Assembly (NCBI GenBank): GCA_964465385.1
Contig: CAYXIM010000042.1
Location: forward strand, 1-15,978
Length of the DNA stretch: 15,978 nucleotides
Origin: JAAYBY01 sp964465385
GTDB taxonomy: Bacteria; Bacillota; Clostridia; Saccharofermentanales; UBA5734
Direction of reading: 5' to 3'
In this document: positions 6,691 through 13,692 of the stretch, one piece after another
Numbering within the stretch: position 1 is the stretch's first letter
Layout of the letters: every line of letters starts with the position of its first letter
The notes under the pieces: model-generated
Databases searched by the model: none
The model's input: only the letters and a program-made list of their open reading frames with translations
Told to the model about the DNA's origin: nothing
Made by a program: the position numbers and the translations under genes

Positions 6691-7926
6691 TTACGGTGTC
6701 GGCTGCGGCAAGATTCCCTGCTGGAAGTTGGCCAGGAGCTTGCGGATTTTATCGGTTGGATCAATCAGGTTGGACAAGGAGGCATCGTGGTTGATGGCGT
6801 CGATGAGGAGGGCGACAAACTTGCTCATGTTGACGTCCACATACCAGGGGGCCTTCAAGAGGTCGGGCTGCCGGTAGATGAGGTTGGTGGCAAAGACCTT
6901 GTCCACTTCGCCGCGTTCATAGGCTGCCTGGAAGAGGGGCACGCCTTCGGTGAAGAGGGCGAAGGTGACGGCCATGTAGATGCGGCGGGCCTTTCTTTTC
7001 TTGAGCTCCGCTGCGATGTCCAGCATGGATTCCCCAGATGAGATCATGTCATCCACAATCAGGATGTCCAGGCCTTCGACCGAATCCCCCAGGAATTCAT
7101 GGGCGATGATGGGGTTTCGGCCGCCGACCACCTGGGTGTAGTCACGGCGCTTGTAGAAGGTGCCCAGGGGGGCGCCCAGCATGGAGGCATAGTACATGGC
7201 CCGGGGGATGCCGCCCTCGTCAGGGCTGACGATCATGAGGCCGCCGGAGTTGATCTTCAGGTCCGGCGCCGTCCGCACCAGGGCCTTGAGGATCTGGTAA
7301 ACGGCCGGGATGTTTTCAAAGCCGCTCAAGGGAATGGCGTTGGAGACACGTTCGTCGTGGGCGTCAAAGGTGATGATGTTTTCAACCCCCAGGTTGTAGA
7401 GCTCTTCCAGCATGTGGGCGCAGTCCAAGGATTCGCGCACGTTCCGTTTGTGCTGGCGGCCTTCATAGAGGAAGGGCATGATGACGTTGATGCGGCGGGC
7501 CTTGCCGGAGATGGCCAGAATGACCCGTTTTAAATCCTGGTAGTGGTCGTCCGGGCTCATGTGGTTGTCATAGCCATACATGGTGTAGGTGCAGGCGTGG
7601 TTGACCACATCTGAAATGATGAAGATGTCGTGGCCGCGCACCGTGCTGCCGATGACGGCCTTGCCTTCACCGGATGCGAAACGGATGTTGTCCACATCGA
7701 TGCGGTAGTCCTGGCGGATGAAGCCGGGATAGGCCTCATCGGCCTCTGACCACTGTTCCAGGTACTCAGTCCGGCGCATCAAGAGGTAATCGTTGACCCG
7801 ATCGGTGAAGCGGGCGCTGCCGATAAGGGGAATGATACCGACCGGTCCGACCGGCAGCATGGGGTTGGTGCCGAACTGGTTGTAAATATAGTAGGTTTTG
7901 TCATCATTCTGACGGGATTGCAGCAT
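6691..7926 (-). CDS. Ribose-phosphate pyrophosphokinase, long form, copy 1
   Basis: PRPP synthase converts ribose 5-phosphate and ATP to PRPP and AMP for nucleotide, His and Trp synthesis. At 411 residues it is about 95 longer than the usual 315-residue enzyme. Extra sequence lies at the N-terminus (before the FASGEGK segment at 83-89) and in the C-terminal half. Seen in order: SVRGxD-like STVRGHD (94-100), the RQ pair (157-158) of the ATP site, FDAH with metal-binding H190, SPDEGG (234-239), flexible-loop KRR (259-261), and the PRPP loop DILIVDDMISSGES (287-300). In FASGE, Ser replaces the Asp of the usual FSDGE. AAGGAGG (7932-7938) lies five bases from the ATG. It follows its paralogue after a 20-base gap and is probably co-transcribed with oadB and oadG. 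Confidence 0.9.
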   Translation of the reverse strand: MLQSRQNDDKTYYIYNQFGTNPMLPVGPVGIIPLIGSARFTDRVNDYLLMRRTEYLEQWSEADEAYPGFIRQDYRIDVDNIRFASGEGKAVIGSTVRGHDIFIISDVVNHACTYTMYGYDNHMSPDDHYQDLKRVILAISGKARRINVIMPFLYEGRQHKRNVRESLDCAHMLEELYNLGVENIITFDAHDERVSNAIPLSGFENIPAVYQILKALVRTAPDLKINSGGLMIVSPDEGGIPRAMYYASMLGAPLGTFYKRRDYTQVVGGRNPIIAHEFLGDSVEGLDILIVDDMISSGESMLDIAAELKKRKARRIYMAVTFALFTEGVPLFQAAYERGEVDKVFATNLIYRQPDLLKAPWYVDVNMSKFVALLIDAINHDASLSNLIDPTDKIRKLLANFQQGILPQPTP

Positions 7927-7946
7927 GTCAGCCTCCTTGAATTCGC

Positions 7947-9164
7947 TTATCCGTTTTTGGCTTTATAAAAGGCAACAAGTTTTTGGATTTTGTCGGTGGG
8001 GGTCATCAACTTGCCCAAAGAGGCATCGTGGTTGATGGCATCGATCAACAGGGCCATGAAGCGGGACATGTTGACCTCAACAAACCAGGGCGCGCTGAGC
8101 AGCTCCGGTGGCCGGTAAATCAAGTTCGTGGCAAAGACCTTGTCCACGGTCCCCTCGGCCACCGCCTGGTTCATGGCTGACAGGCCCTGGGTGAACTGGG
8201 CGAAGCTGACCAGGCAGAAGACCCGCCTGGCCCCGCGCGACTTGAGGTTGTCGGCCACCCGCAGCATGGAGGTGCCGGTGACGATCATGTCGTCGACAAT
8301 GAAGACATCGCGGCCGGCCACGTCTTCTCCCAGGAAGGACAGGCCGATGATGGGGTGGTGGCCGTCCACCGTCTTCTGGTAATCGCGCTTGCGGTAGAAG
8401 ACACCCAGGGGAATCTCCAGCATGGAGGAAAAATAAACCGACCGGGAAATGGCCGTCTCATCCGGGCTGATGACCATGGCATGGTCCCGGTCCAGGCGCA
8501 GGTCCGGCAAGGTGGTCAGGACCGCCTCGATGATCTGGTAGGTGGTGGAAATGTTTTCCATGCCGTGGGTGGGGATGGCGTTGACCACCCGGCCGTCGTG
8601 GGCATCAAAGGTGATCAGGTTGTCGATGCCCAGCGAGAAGAGGTAGCGCAGGGCGGCGGCACAGTCCAGGGATTCCCGGTTGGTCCGCCGGTACTGGCGG
8701 CCCTCGTAGAGGTAGGGCAAGAAGACGTTGATGCGGCGGGCTTTTCCGGAAACGGCCAGGATGATGCGGACCAGGTCCTGGAAGTGGTCATCCGGGCTCA
8801 TGGTCACGGTTTCTCCAAAGCGTTCGTAGGTGCTGGAATAGTTGAGCACATCGGTGATGACGAACAGGTCATGCCCGCGCACCGACTGGCCCAGAACCGC
8901 CTTGCCCTCACCAGACGAAAAACGGGGCGTCATGACGTGGAAACGGTAGTCATAACGCATAAAACCCGGCGTCTGGGACAATTCCGGATGCCGACTGGTG
9001 TAATCGGCTCGTCTGTTTCGCAAATGGAAATTGATGGCGTCGGACAGGTCACTGGAGAGGTTGTGGGCGATCAGGCCGATGGGGCCGACCGGTTTCATGA
9101 TGTTGTCTCCGTACTGGTTATAGATATAATAGTGTTTGTCGGTCAGGTGACGTTGCACAGACAT
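7947..9164 (-). CDS. Ribose-phosphate pyrophosphokinase, long form, copy 2 (possibly altered activity)
   Basis: This is a 405-residue paralogue of the next gene, alike along its whole length (for example YYIYNQYG, KPVGPIGLI, VFATNLIY, ALLIDAINHDASL). PRPP synthase elements present are QSVRGHD (93-99), RQ (156-157), FDAH with H189, and the PRPP loop DVFIVDDMIVTGTS (286-299). Two sites differ. The SPDxGG segment reads SPDETA (233-238), and the flexible loop reads RKR (258-260) where copy 1 has KRR, so the catalytic Lys position may be Arg. It may be a less active or regulatory partner, in a mixed complex with copy 1; this is inference. The start is ATG 9164, with GGGAGG about ten bases before it. 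An upstream in-frame start at 9227 would lie before the predicted -10 box and is rejected. Confidence 0.85.
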   Translation of the reverse strand: MSVQRHLTDKHYYIYNQYGDNIMKPVGPIGLIAHNLSSDLSDAINFHLRNRRADYTSRHPELSQTPGFMRYDYRFHVMTPRFSSGEGKAVLGQSVRGHDLFVITDVLNYSSTYERFGETVTMSPDDHFQDLVRIILAVSGKARRINVFLPYLYEGRQYRRTNRESLDCAAALRYLFSLGIDNLITFDAHDGRVVNAIPTHGMENISTTYQIIEAVLTTLPDLRLDRDHAMVISPDETAISRSVYFSSMLEIPLGVFYRKRDYQKTVDGHHPIIGLSFLGEDVAGRDVFIVDDMIVTGTSMLRVADNLKSRGARRVFCLVSFAQFTQGLSAMNQAVAEGTVDKVFATNLIYRPPELLSAPWFVEVNMSRFMALLIDAINHDASLGKLMTPTDKIQKLVAFYKAKNG

Positions 9165-9206
9165 GTCAGTAGCACCTCCCAGTACGTCTGTATCGGATCC
9201 GGCTTC

Positions 9207-9235
9207 ATTATAAACGATCGGGACCAAATAAGAAA
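9207..9235 (-). promoter_or_regulatory. Promoter of the prs-oad operon
   Basis: On the minus strand a perfect -10 TATAAT occupies 9212-9207. The -35 region 17 bases upstream (9235-9230) reads TTTCTT, a poor match. Transcription would start near 9200, giving a leader of roughly 36 bases before the ATG at 9164. The weak -35 suggests either modest strength or help from an activator. No PurR-type box was recognised. Confidence 0.55.
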
Positions 9236-9259
9236 CCGGGCCCCGTGCGTAAACAGACG

Positions 9260-9281
9260 AAAAAAAGCGCCCCCAGGCGCC
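9260..9281 (-). terminator. Orphan intrinsic terminator-like hairpin, minus strand
   Basis: Read on the minus strand, GCGCC (9280-9276), loop TGGG, GGCGC (9271-9267) and then seven T (9266-9260) form a compact GC stem followed by a U tract. It lies between divergent genes, upstream of the prs2 promoter, and no minus-strand gene ends there. It may block antisense transcripts from the transporter gene, or be a leader element if a second promoter lies further upstream. On the plus strand the same stem would sit in the transporter leader. Confidence 0.5.
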
Positions 9282-9341
9282 GGATTATGGGGATAAGGTA
9301 CCGATTAAAACCAAAACACCATGTGTATCGGAGGACAAAAC

Positions 9342-10598
9342 ATGAATCGACCCACAAGATTTTTTCCCATCATCGCCGCCATCGTCATTCAAATGTGCCT
9401 GGGCACCGCCTATGTGTGGAGCATCTTCCAGACCGGTGTGGCCCAGCGTATTTTTTCAGGCGACCACGCCGCAGCCAGCCTGACCTTCTCGCTCCTGCTG
9501 TTTATGCTGTCCATCGGCAGCATCCTGGGCGGCAAGTTATCTATTCGCTTCAACACCCGGGTGATCGTTATCGCGGGCGGCTTGATCCTGGCGGCTGGTT
9601 TTTTCGCAGCTTCCTTTGTGACCGCCAGCAACCCCTGGCTTTTGTGGCTGACCTACGGCCTGCTGGGGGGCCTGGGCATGGGTTTTACCTATTCCACCAC
9701 CATTGCCTGCGCCCAAAAATGGTTCCCGGATCAAAAAGGGCTGGTGACAGGCATCATCGTTTCCGCCCTGGGTTTTGGCGGGGTGGTCTTCACCCCCATT
9801 TTAGAAGCCTTGATTGCGCAAAACGGTGGGGTGGGGGTCGGGGAGCCGGCGACCTTCCGGGTCTTAAGCCTTATTTTGCTAGTCGCCTGCACCCTGGGCG
9901 GCCTCTTGATGGTGAACCCGCCCACTCCAGCGGACCCATCGCCTGCAGGCGTCCCGGCATCAGCAAGCAGCGGCGGCGCCTCCCCCAAAGCCGTCTTGAA
10001 GGACCCCCGTTTTTACCTGATCGCCCTGAGCATGCTGCTGGCCTGCATGGGCGGCCTCATGATGATCGGCTTTGCCAAGCCCATCGCTGTGGCCAAGGGC
10101 CTGGGTGAAACAGCCACCGTCGGGGTCCTGGTTGTCTCCATCTTTAACTCAGCCGGCCGCCTCTTCTGGGGCTTTGTGTCCGACAGGCTGGGCCGCAAAC
10201 AGACCCTTCTCATGCTTTTGGTGGGTTCAGGCTGCCTGTCCCTGCTGGTCATGCTGGCCCAGGGCTACTGGGTGTATGTCCTCATTGCCTGCATCGGCTT
10301 TTTCTATGGCGGGATGTTAAGCAGCTTCCCCTCACTGACAGCCGACTTGTTCGGCGCCAGGCACATGGCCACCAACTACGGCCTGGTCCTGATCGGGTTT
10401 GGCCTGGGGGCTGTGATCTCATCTTATATCGCAGGCCACTATAAAAACCTGGCCAGCCACGACATCTCCCTCATGATGCCGGCCTTTCTCATTGCGGCCG
10501 TTTGCGCCGCTGTGAGCCTGGTGCTCATGCTCTTTTTAAAAACCGGCCCCCACAGCCTGCCTGAAAGCGTGGCGGAAAGCCCGCAAGCGGGCCGCTAG
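9342..10598 (+). CDS. MFS transporter, oxalate/formate antiporter (OFA) family
   Basis: This 418-residue protein has about twelve hydrophobic segments in two halves, joined by a Pro/Ala/Ser-rich cytosolic loop (about 196-220). The N-terminal helix with GTAYVWSIFQ is typical of OFA carriers. MFS loop motif A is clear in the second half (GFVSDRLGRK) and degenerate in the first (GGKLSIRFNTR). Family members exchange oxalate and formate or carry other small carboxylates. The substrate here is unknown. GGAGGA (9330-9335) is six bases before ATG 9342; an in-frame ATG at 9321 lies before this site and is rejected. It is divergent from the prs-oad operon, so a carboxylate substrate linked to the decarboxylase is conceivable but unproven. 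Confidence 0.88.
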   Translation: MNRPTRFFPIIAAIVIQMCLGTAYVWSIFQTGVAQRIFSGDHAAASLTFSLLLFMLSIGSILGGKLSIRFNTRVIVIAGGLILAAGFFAASFVTASNPWLLWLTYGLLGGLGMGFTYSTTIACAQKWFPDQKGLVTGIIVSALGFGGVVFTPILEALIAQNGGVGVGEPATFRVLSLILLVACTLGGLLMVNPPTPADPSPAGVPASASSGGASPKAVLKDPRFYLIALSMLLACMGGLMMIGFAKPIAVAKGLGETATVGVLVVSIFNSAGRLFWGFVSDRLGRKQTLLMLLVGSGCLSLLVMLAQGYWVYVLIACIGFFYGGMLSSFPSLTADLFGARHMATNYGLVLIGFGLGAVISSYIAGHYKNLASHDISLMMPAFLIAAVCAAVSLVLMLFLKTGPHSLPESVAESPQAGR

Positions 10599-10621
10599 GC
10601 ATGCTATCATAAGAGACAGAC

Positions 10622-10665
10622 AAGGCCAGGGCCCGCCTGGGCAGGCCCTGGCGCCGGCCTTTTTC
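10622..10665 (+). terminator. Intrinsic terminator after the MFS gene
   Basis: GCCAGGGCC (10625-10633) and GGCCCTGGC (10644-10652) form a perfect nine-base-pair stem with a ten-base loop. A competing fold pairs AAGGCC (10622-10627) with GGCCTT (10657-10662). The T run at 10660-10664 follows directly. It ends the transporter transcript 24 bases after the stop and sits just before the engB ribosome binding site. Confidence 0.72.
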
Positions 10666-10685
10666 AAAGCAGAAAGGACAGGACC

Positions 10686-11288
10686 ATGAAGCTTCCCTTT
10701 AGACAAGCACAGCTGGACCGGGTGGCGGTCAGCGCCGACCAATACCCCAGGGATGGCCTGCCCGAAATCGTCATGGCCGGGCGCTCCAACGTGGGTAAAT
10801 CATCCCTGATCAACAGCCTGGCCGACAACAAGCGCCTGGCCCGCATCAGCCAGGCGCCGGGCAAAACCCGCCAGATCCTCTTTTTCAAGCTGGGCCAGGC
10901 CTGCTACCTGGTGGATTTACCTGGCTACGGCTACGCCCGCGCGTCCCGGACCGAACGGGAGCAGTTTTCCAAACGCACCGACGATTACCTGCAGGCCGAT
11001 CGGCCCATCGCCTTGATCCTGCTTTTATTGGACTGCCGCATCACCCCGACCGCCCAGGACCAGCTGATGCTGCAGTGGCTGGAAGCCTCCGGCCACCCCT
11101 GGCGGATCGTCCTGACCAAGACCGACAAGCTCAGCCGGTCGGCCGCCCGGACACACCGGCGCGACATGGCCCGTTTTTTTGATTTGGCCTCACAAGAGGA
11201 ACTGGTCTTGTTTTCCGCCAAGACAGGGGAGGGCCTTGACGCCCTGCGCGCCATCATCGAAGCGGCCGTTGAAGCCAAGGCCCCTTGA
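10686..11288 (+). CDS. engB: Ribosome biogenesis GTPase EngB (YsxC/YihA)
   Basis: EngB is an essential GTPase of the TRAFAC class needed for late assembly of the 50S subunit. The 200-residue length is typical. All G motifs are present: G1 GRSNVGKS (32-39), G2 T61 in APGKTR, G3 DLPG (77-80), G4 TKTD (144-147) and G5 SAK (177-179). An AAAGGA site (10673-10678) precedes the ATG by seven bases. It follows a terminator-like hairpin, so it should have its own promoter. A TGCTATCAT extended -10-like sequence at 10602-10610 is the only candidate seen, and it lies upstream of that hairpin. comEC follows on the same strand after 58 bases. Confidence 0.96.
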   Translation: MKLPFRQAQLDRVAVSADQYPRDGLPEIVMAGRSNVGKSSLINSLADNKRLARISQAPGKTRQILFFKLGQACYLVDLPGYGYARASRTEREQFSKRTDDYLQADRPIALILLLLDCRITPTAQDQLMLQWLEASGHPWRIVLTKTDKLSRSAARTHRRDMARFFDLASQEELVLFSAKTGEGLDALRAIIEAAVEAKAP

Positions 11289-11346
11289 CAGCTTCTGTCG
11301 CTTGAGGGCAGGGAACCGGGCAGCCCTTGCCCCTTATCCTGTCCCC

Positions 11347-13692
11347 ATGCACACCTTGTCCCACATCCGTCGTCATCAGCCCCTGCCCCTGGCAGCTGCA
11401 GCCGCCCTCTTGGGCTGCTGGGCTGATTCCTGGGCCGGCCGCCTGTGGCTATTGGCCGCAGCCCTGCTGCTGGCCGCCTGCCTGAGAAAACAAGCACCCC
11501 TTTTCTTGCTGGGGGTCTTTGTCTGCTTTTGGCTGCGCAGCAGCCTTTTTTTCGGACCCATGGCGGCCCTGCCTTTTTCATCCAAGCCCCTCACGTTTGA
11601 CGCGGTGGTCTGCCAGCTGCCGCCAAGTGGCGGGCAGACGCGTGTGCTCATGCGAACCCGGTCCTTTGGCTGGCCGGTCATGCTGCGCCTGGCTGGTGAC
11701 TGGCCGCTGTCACCCGGAGACCGGGTGCGGCTCACCGGACGCCTGGTGCCTGCCCAGGGGGCCAGAAACCCGGGTGGTTTTGACAGCGCCCGCTGGTACC
11801 GTTCCCAGGGCTGGGCTGGCGATGTGTGTCCTGTATCCCGTCAGGCTGTGCAGGTCCTGTCGCCCGGCCACAGCCGGGAAAGGGGGTTCTTGTCGCTGAA
11901 CCAGACGATCCGCCAGCGCCTCCAGGCGCAGCTGCCCGCTGCTTCAGCCGGCCTGCTGCTGGCCCTGGTCACCGGACAAGGCGACCAATTGCCCCAGGCA
12001 GACCGCCTGGCCATCCAGCAGGCGGGCCTGGCCCACCTGACGGCTGTTTCCGGCCTGCATGTCCTGTGCCTGCTGGGACCGGTCCGCTGGCTGCTTGAAA
12101 AACTGGGCTGGCATTTTCGGATCCGGCTGCTGGTCCAGCTCCTGGTGCTGGTGGGCTTTGGCTGCCTGACCGGCTGGCCGCTGTCAGTGGTCCGCGCCGT
12201 GATCATGACCGGTTGGCATTTGGCTGGCCGCCTCTTCCTGCGCCCGGTGTCCCGCCTGCACACCGGCGCCTTGGCCTTCTTGTGCCTGCTGGCCTGGCGG
12301 CCAGGGGCTTTCCTACAGGCAGGTTTCTGGCTTTCCTTTACAGCCACGGCCGCCGTCCTGGGTCCGGCACCCCTGCTGGCCCGTAAGCTGGGGCGTTTGC
12401 TGCCAGCCCCGCTTGGCTTTCTGAGCCGGCCGCTGGCGGCCGGCTGCTGTGCCCAGTGGGCCAGCCTGCCCTGGCTCATGCTCTTTTACGGCCAGGTCAA
12501 TGGCCTGGCCCTGGTGACCAACCTCCTGGCTGGCCCCCTCATCCAACTGGTCCTCAGTGCCTGCTTGTTGACGGCTCCCCTGTGGCTGCCCGGCTGCCCC
12601 GCGTTCCTGTCCAGCCTGGTTTTCAAGGGGTTAAACGTCGGGTTGGCTCTTTTCTTGAACCTGTCCCGGGAAACGGCCCGGTTTCGCTGGCTGAGCGTGT
12701 CGTCCCGACAGGTCTGGCTGTGGCTGCCCCTCTTTGTGGCCGGCCTCCTGCTTTGGCTCTGGCATCGGAAAAGCCTGCCGCCAGCGGCCGTGACAGGCCG
12801 CCTGCTGGCCTGTTTGGCCGTTTGCGTCGTGTTGCTTCAGTTGACGGTTTTCAGGCCCATCGATGCCTTTTGGGCTTTTGATGTGGGGCAGGGGGATGCC
12901 CTGCTGCTATGCAGCCAGAACCGGGCCCTGCTGGTCGACGGGGGCAACCCCGGCCAGGGCTACCAGGTGCTGGTGCCGGCCCTGGACCGCCTGGGCTTTA
13001 AGCGGGTTGCCGCCCTGGCCAGCCACGCCCACGATGACCACACGGGAGGCCTGTTGGACCTGGTCAACCTGGGCCGCATCAGCCGCTTGCTGATCCCCGA
13101 CGGCTGCCTGGAAGCGGGCCCGGATGCCGCCGCCTTGCAGGTCCTGGTGGCCCGCTGCCGGGAGCTGGGGGTGCCCGTGCAGACCGTGACGGCTCGTGAT
13201 ACAATAACCCTGACGCGGTCCCTGGTGATCGAGGTGCTGGACCCGCCCCTGACCGCTGAACAGGTCCGCCAGGGCGCGGCAGACGGCAACGCCTGGTCGC
13301 TGATCCTGCTGGCCCGCTTCCCCGGGGGGCGGGTCTTGCTGACCGGCGACTGCACGCCCCAGGCCGAACAACGGCTCTTGCAAGCCCGGCTGTGGCCCCG
13401 GGCCGACGTCCTCAAGGTGGCCCACCACGGGGCGGGACTGACCACGACAAGCGACCTGTTGCAGGCAGTCAGCCCCCAGCTGGCTGTCATCAGCGTCGGC
13501 AGCCGCAACCCCTATGGCCACCCGGCTCCGGCCCTCCTGGCCCGCTGCCAGGCGGCTGCCTGCACCATCACCCGGACCGACAAGCAGGGCGCGGTCCGCA
13601 TCCGCTTCAAGGCGGGGCGGCTCAGCGTCCAGACCGCAGTGGAGGAAGAAGACCATGGCGCGACAGACCCGGCAAGGACCCAGCTTCAATGA
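11347..13692 (+). CDS. comEC: DNA internalization protein ComEC/Rec2
   Basis: ComEC forms the inner-membrane channel for single-stranded DNA in natural transformation. At 781 residues it is full length. Order: two N-terminal membrane helices with a DUF4131/OB-like region (about 1-150); the competence membrane domain (about 185-495), with the typical HLTAVSGLH at 230-238; then a metallo-beta-lactamase domain (about 508-765), with DVGQGDA (512-518), DGG (from D531), HAHDDH (560-565), GD (D668) and HHGAG (693-697). The complete metal-binding set suggests an active nuclease-type domain. The start is uncertain: ATG 11347 fits the protein but has no Shine-Dalgarno, and TTG 11302 is no better. It overlaps holA by 38 bases. 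Other transformation genes (comEA, comFA) are not in the window. Confidence 0.94.
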   Translation: MHTLSHIRRHQPLPLAAAAALLGCWADSWAGRLWLLAAALLLAACLRKQAPLFLLGVFVCFWLRSSLFFGPMAALPFSSKPLTFDAVVCQLPPSGGQTRVLMRTRSFGWPVMLRLAGDWPLSPGDRVRLTGRLVPAQGARNPGGFDSARWYRSQGWAGDVCPVSRQAVQVLSPGHSRERGFLSLNQTIRQRLQAQLPAASAGLLLALVTGQGDQLPQADRLAIQQAGLAHLTAVSGLHVLCLLGPVRWLLEKLGWHFRIRLLVQLLVLVGFGCLTGWPLSVVRAVIMTGWHLAGRLFLRPVSRLHTGALAFLCLLAWRPGAFLQAGFWLSFTATAAVLGPAPLLARKLGRLLPAPLGFLSRPLAAGCCAQWASLPWLMLFYGQVNGLALVTNLLAGPLIQLVLSACLLTAPLWLPGCPAFLSSLVFKGLNVGLALFLNLSRETARFRWLSVSSRQVWLWLPLFVAGLLLWLWHRKSLPPAAVTGRLLACLAVCVVLLQLTVFRPIDAFWAFDVGQGDALLLCSQNRALLVDGGNPGQGYQVLVPALDRLGFKRVAALASHAHDDHTGGLLDLVNLGRISRLLIPDGCLEAGPDAAALQVLVARCRELGVPVQTVTARDTITLTRSLVIEVLDPPLTAEQVRQGAADGNAWSLILLARFPGGRVLLTGDCTPQAEQRLLQARLWPRADVLKVAHHGAGLTTTSDLLQAVSPQLAVISVGSRNPYGHPAPALLARCQAAACTITRTDKQGAVRIRFKAGRLSVQTAVEEEDHGATDPARTQLQ

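Noticed and set aside
9165..9227. Upstream start for prs2
   Set aside because: It would begin before the predicted -10 box. The ATG at 9164 has a proper ribosome binding site, and the paralogue aligns from there.
8355..9296. 313-codon open frame opposite prs2
   Set aside because: It is antisense to a clearly conserved PRPP synthase, has no recognisable motif, and runs through the divergent promoter region.
10579..10592. GCCCG-CAAG-CGGGC hairpin at the end of the transporter gene
   Set aside because: It lies within the coding sequence and has no T run. The true terminator is 30 bases further on.
11179..11346. Upstream extension of comEC into engB
   Set aside because: It would overlap engB by 110 bases. 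The added residues are not hydrophobic or family-like, and ATG 11347 is followed by the expected N-terminal helices.
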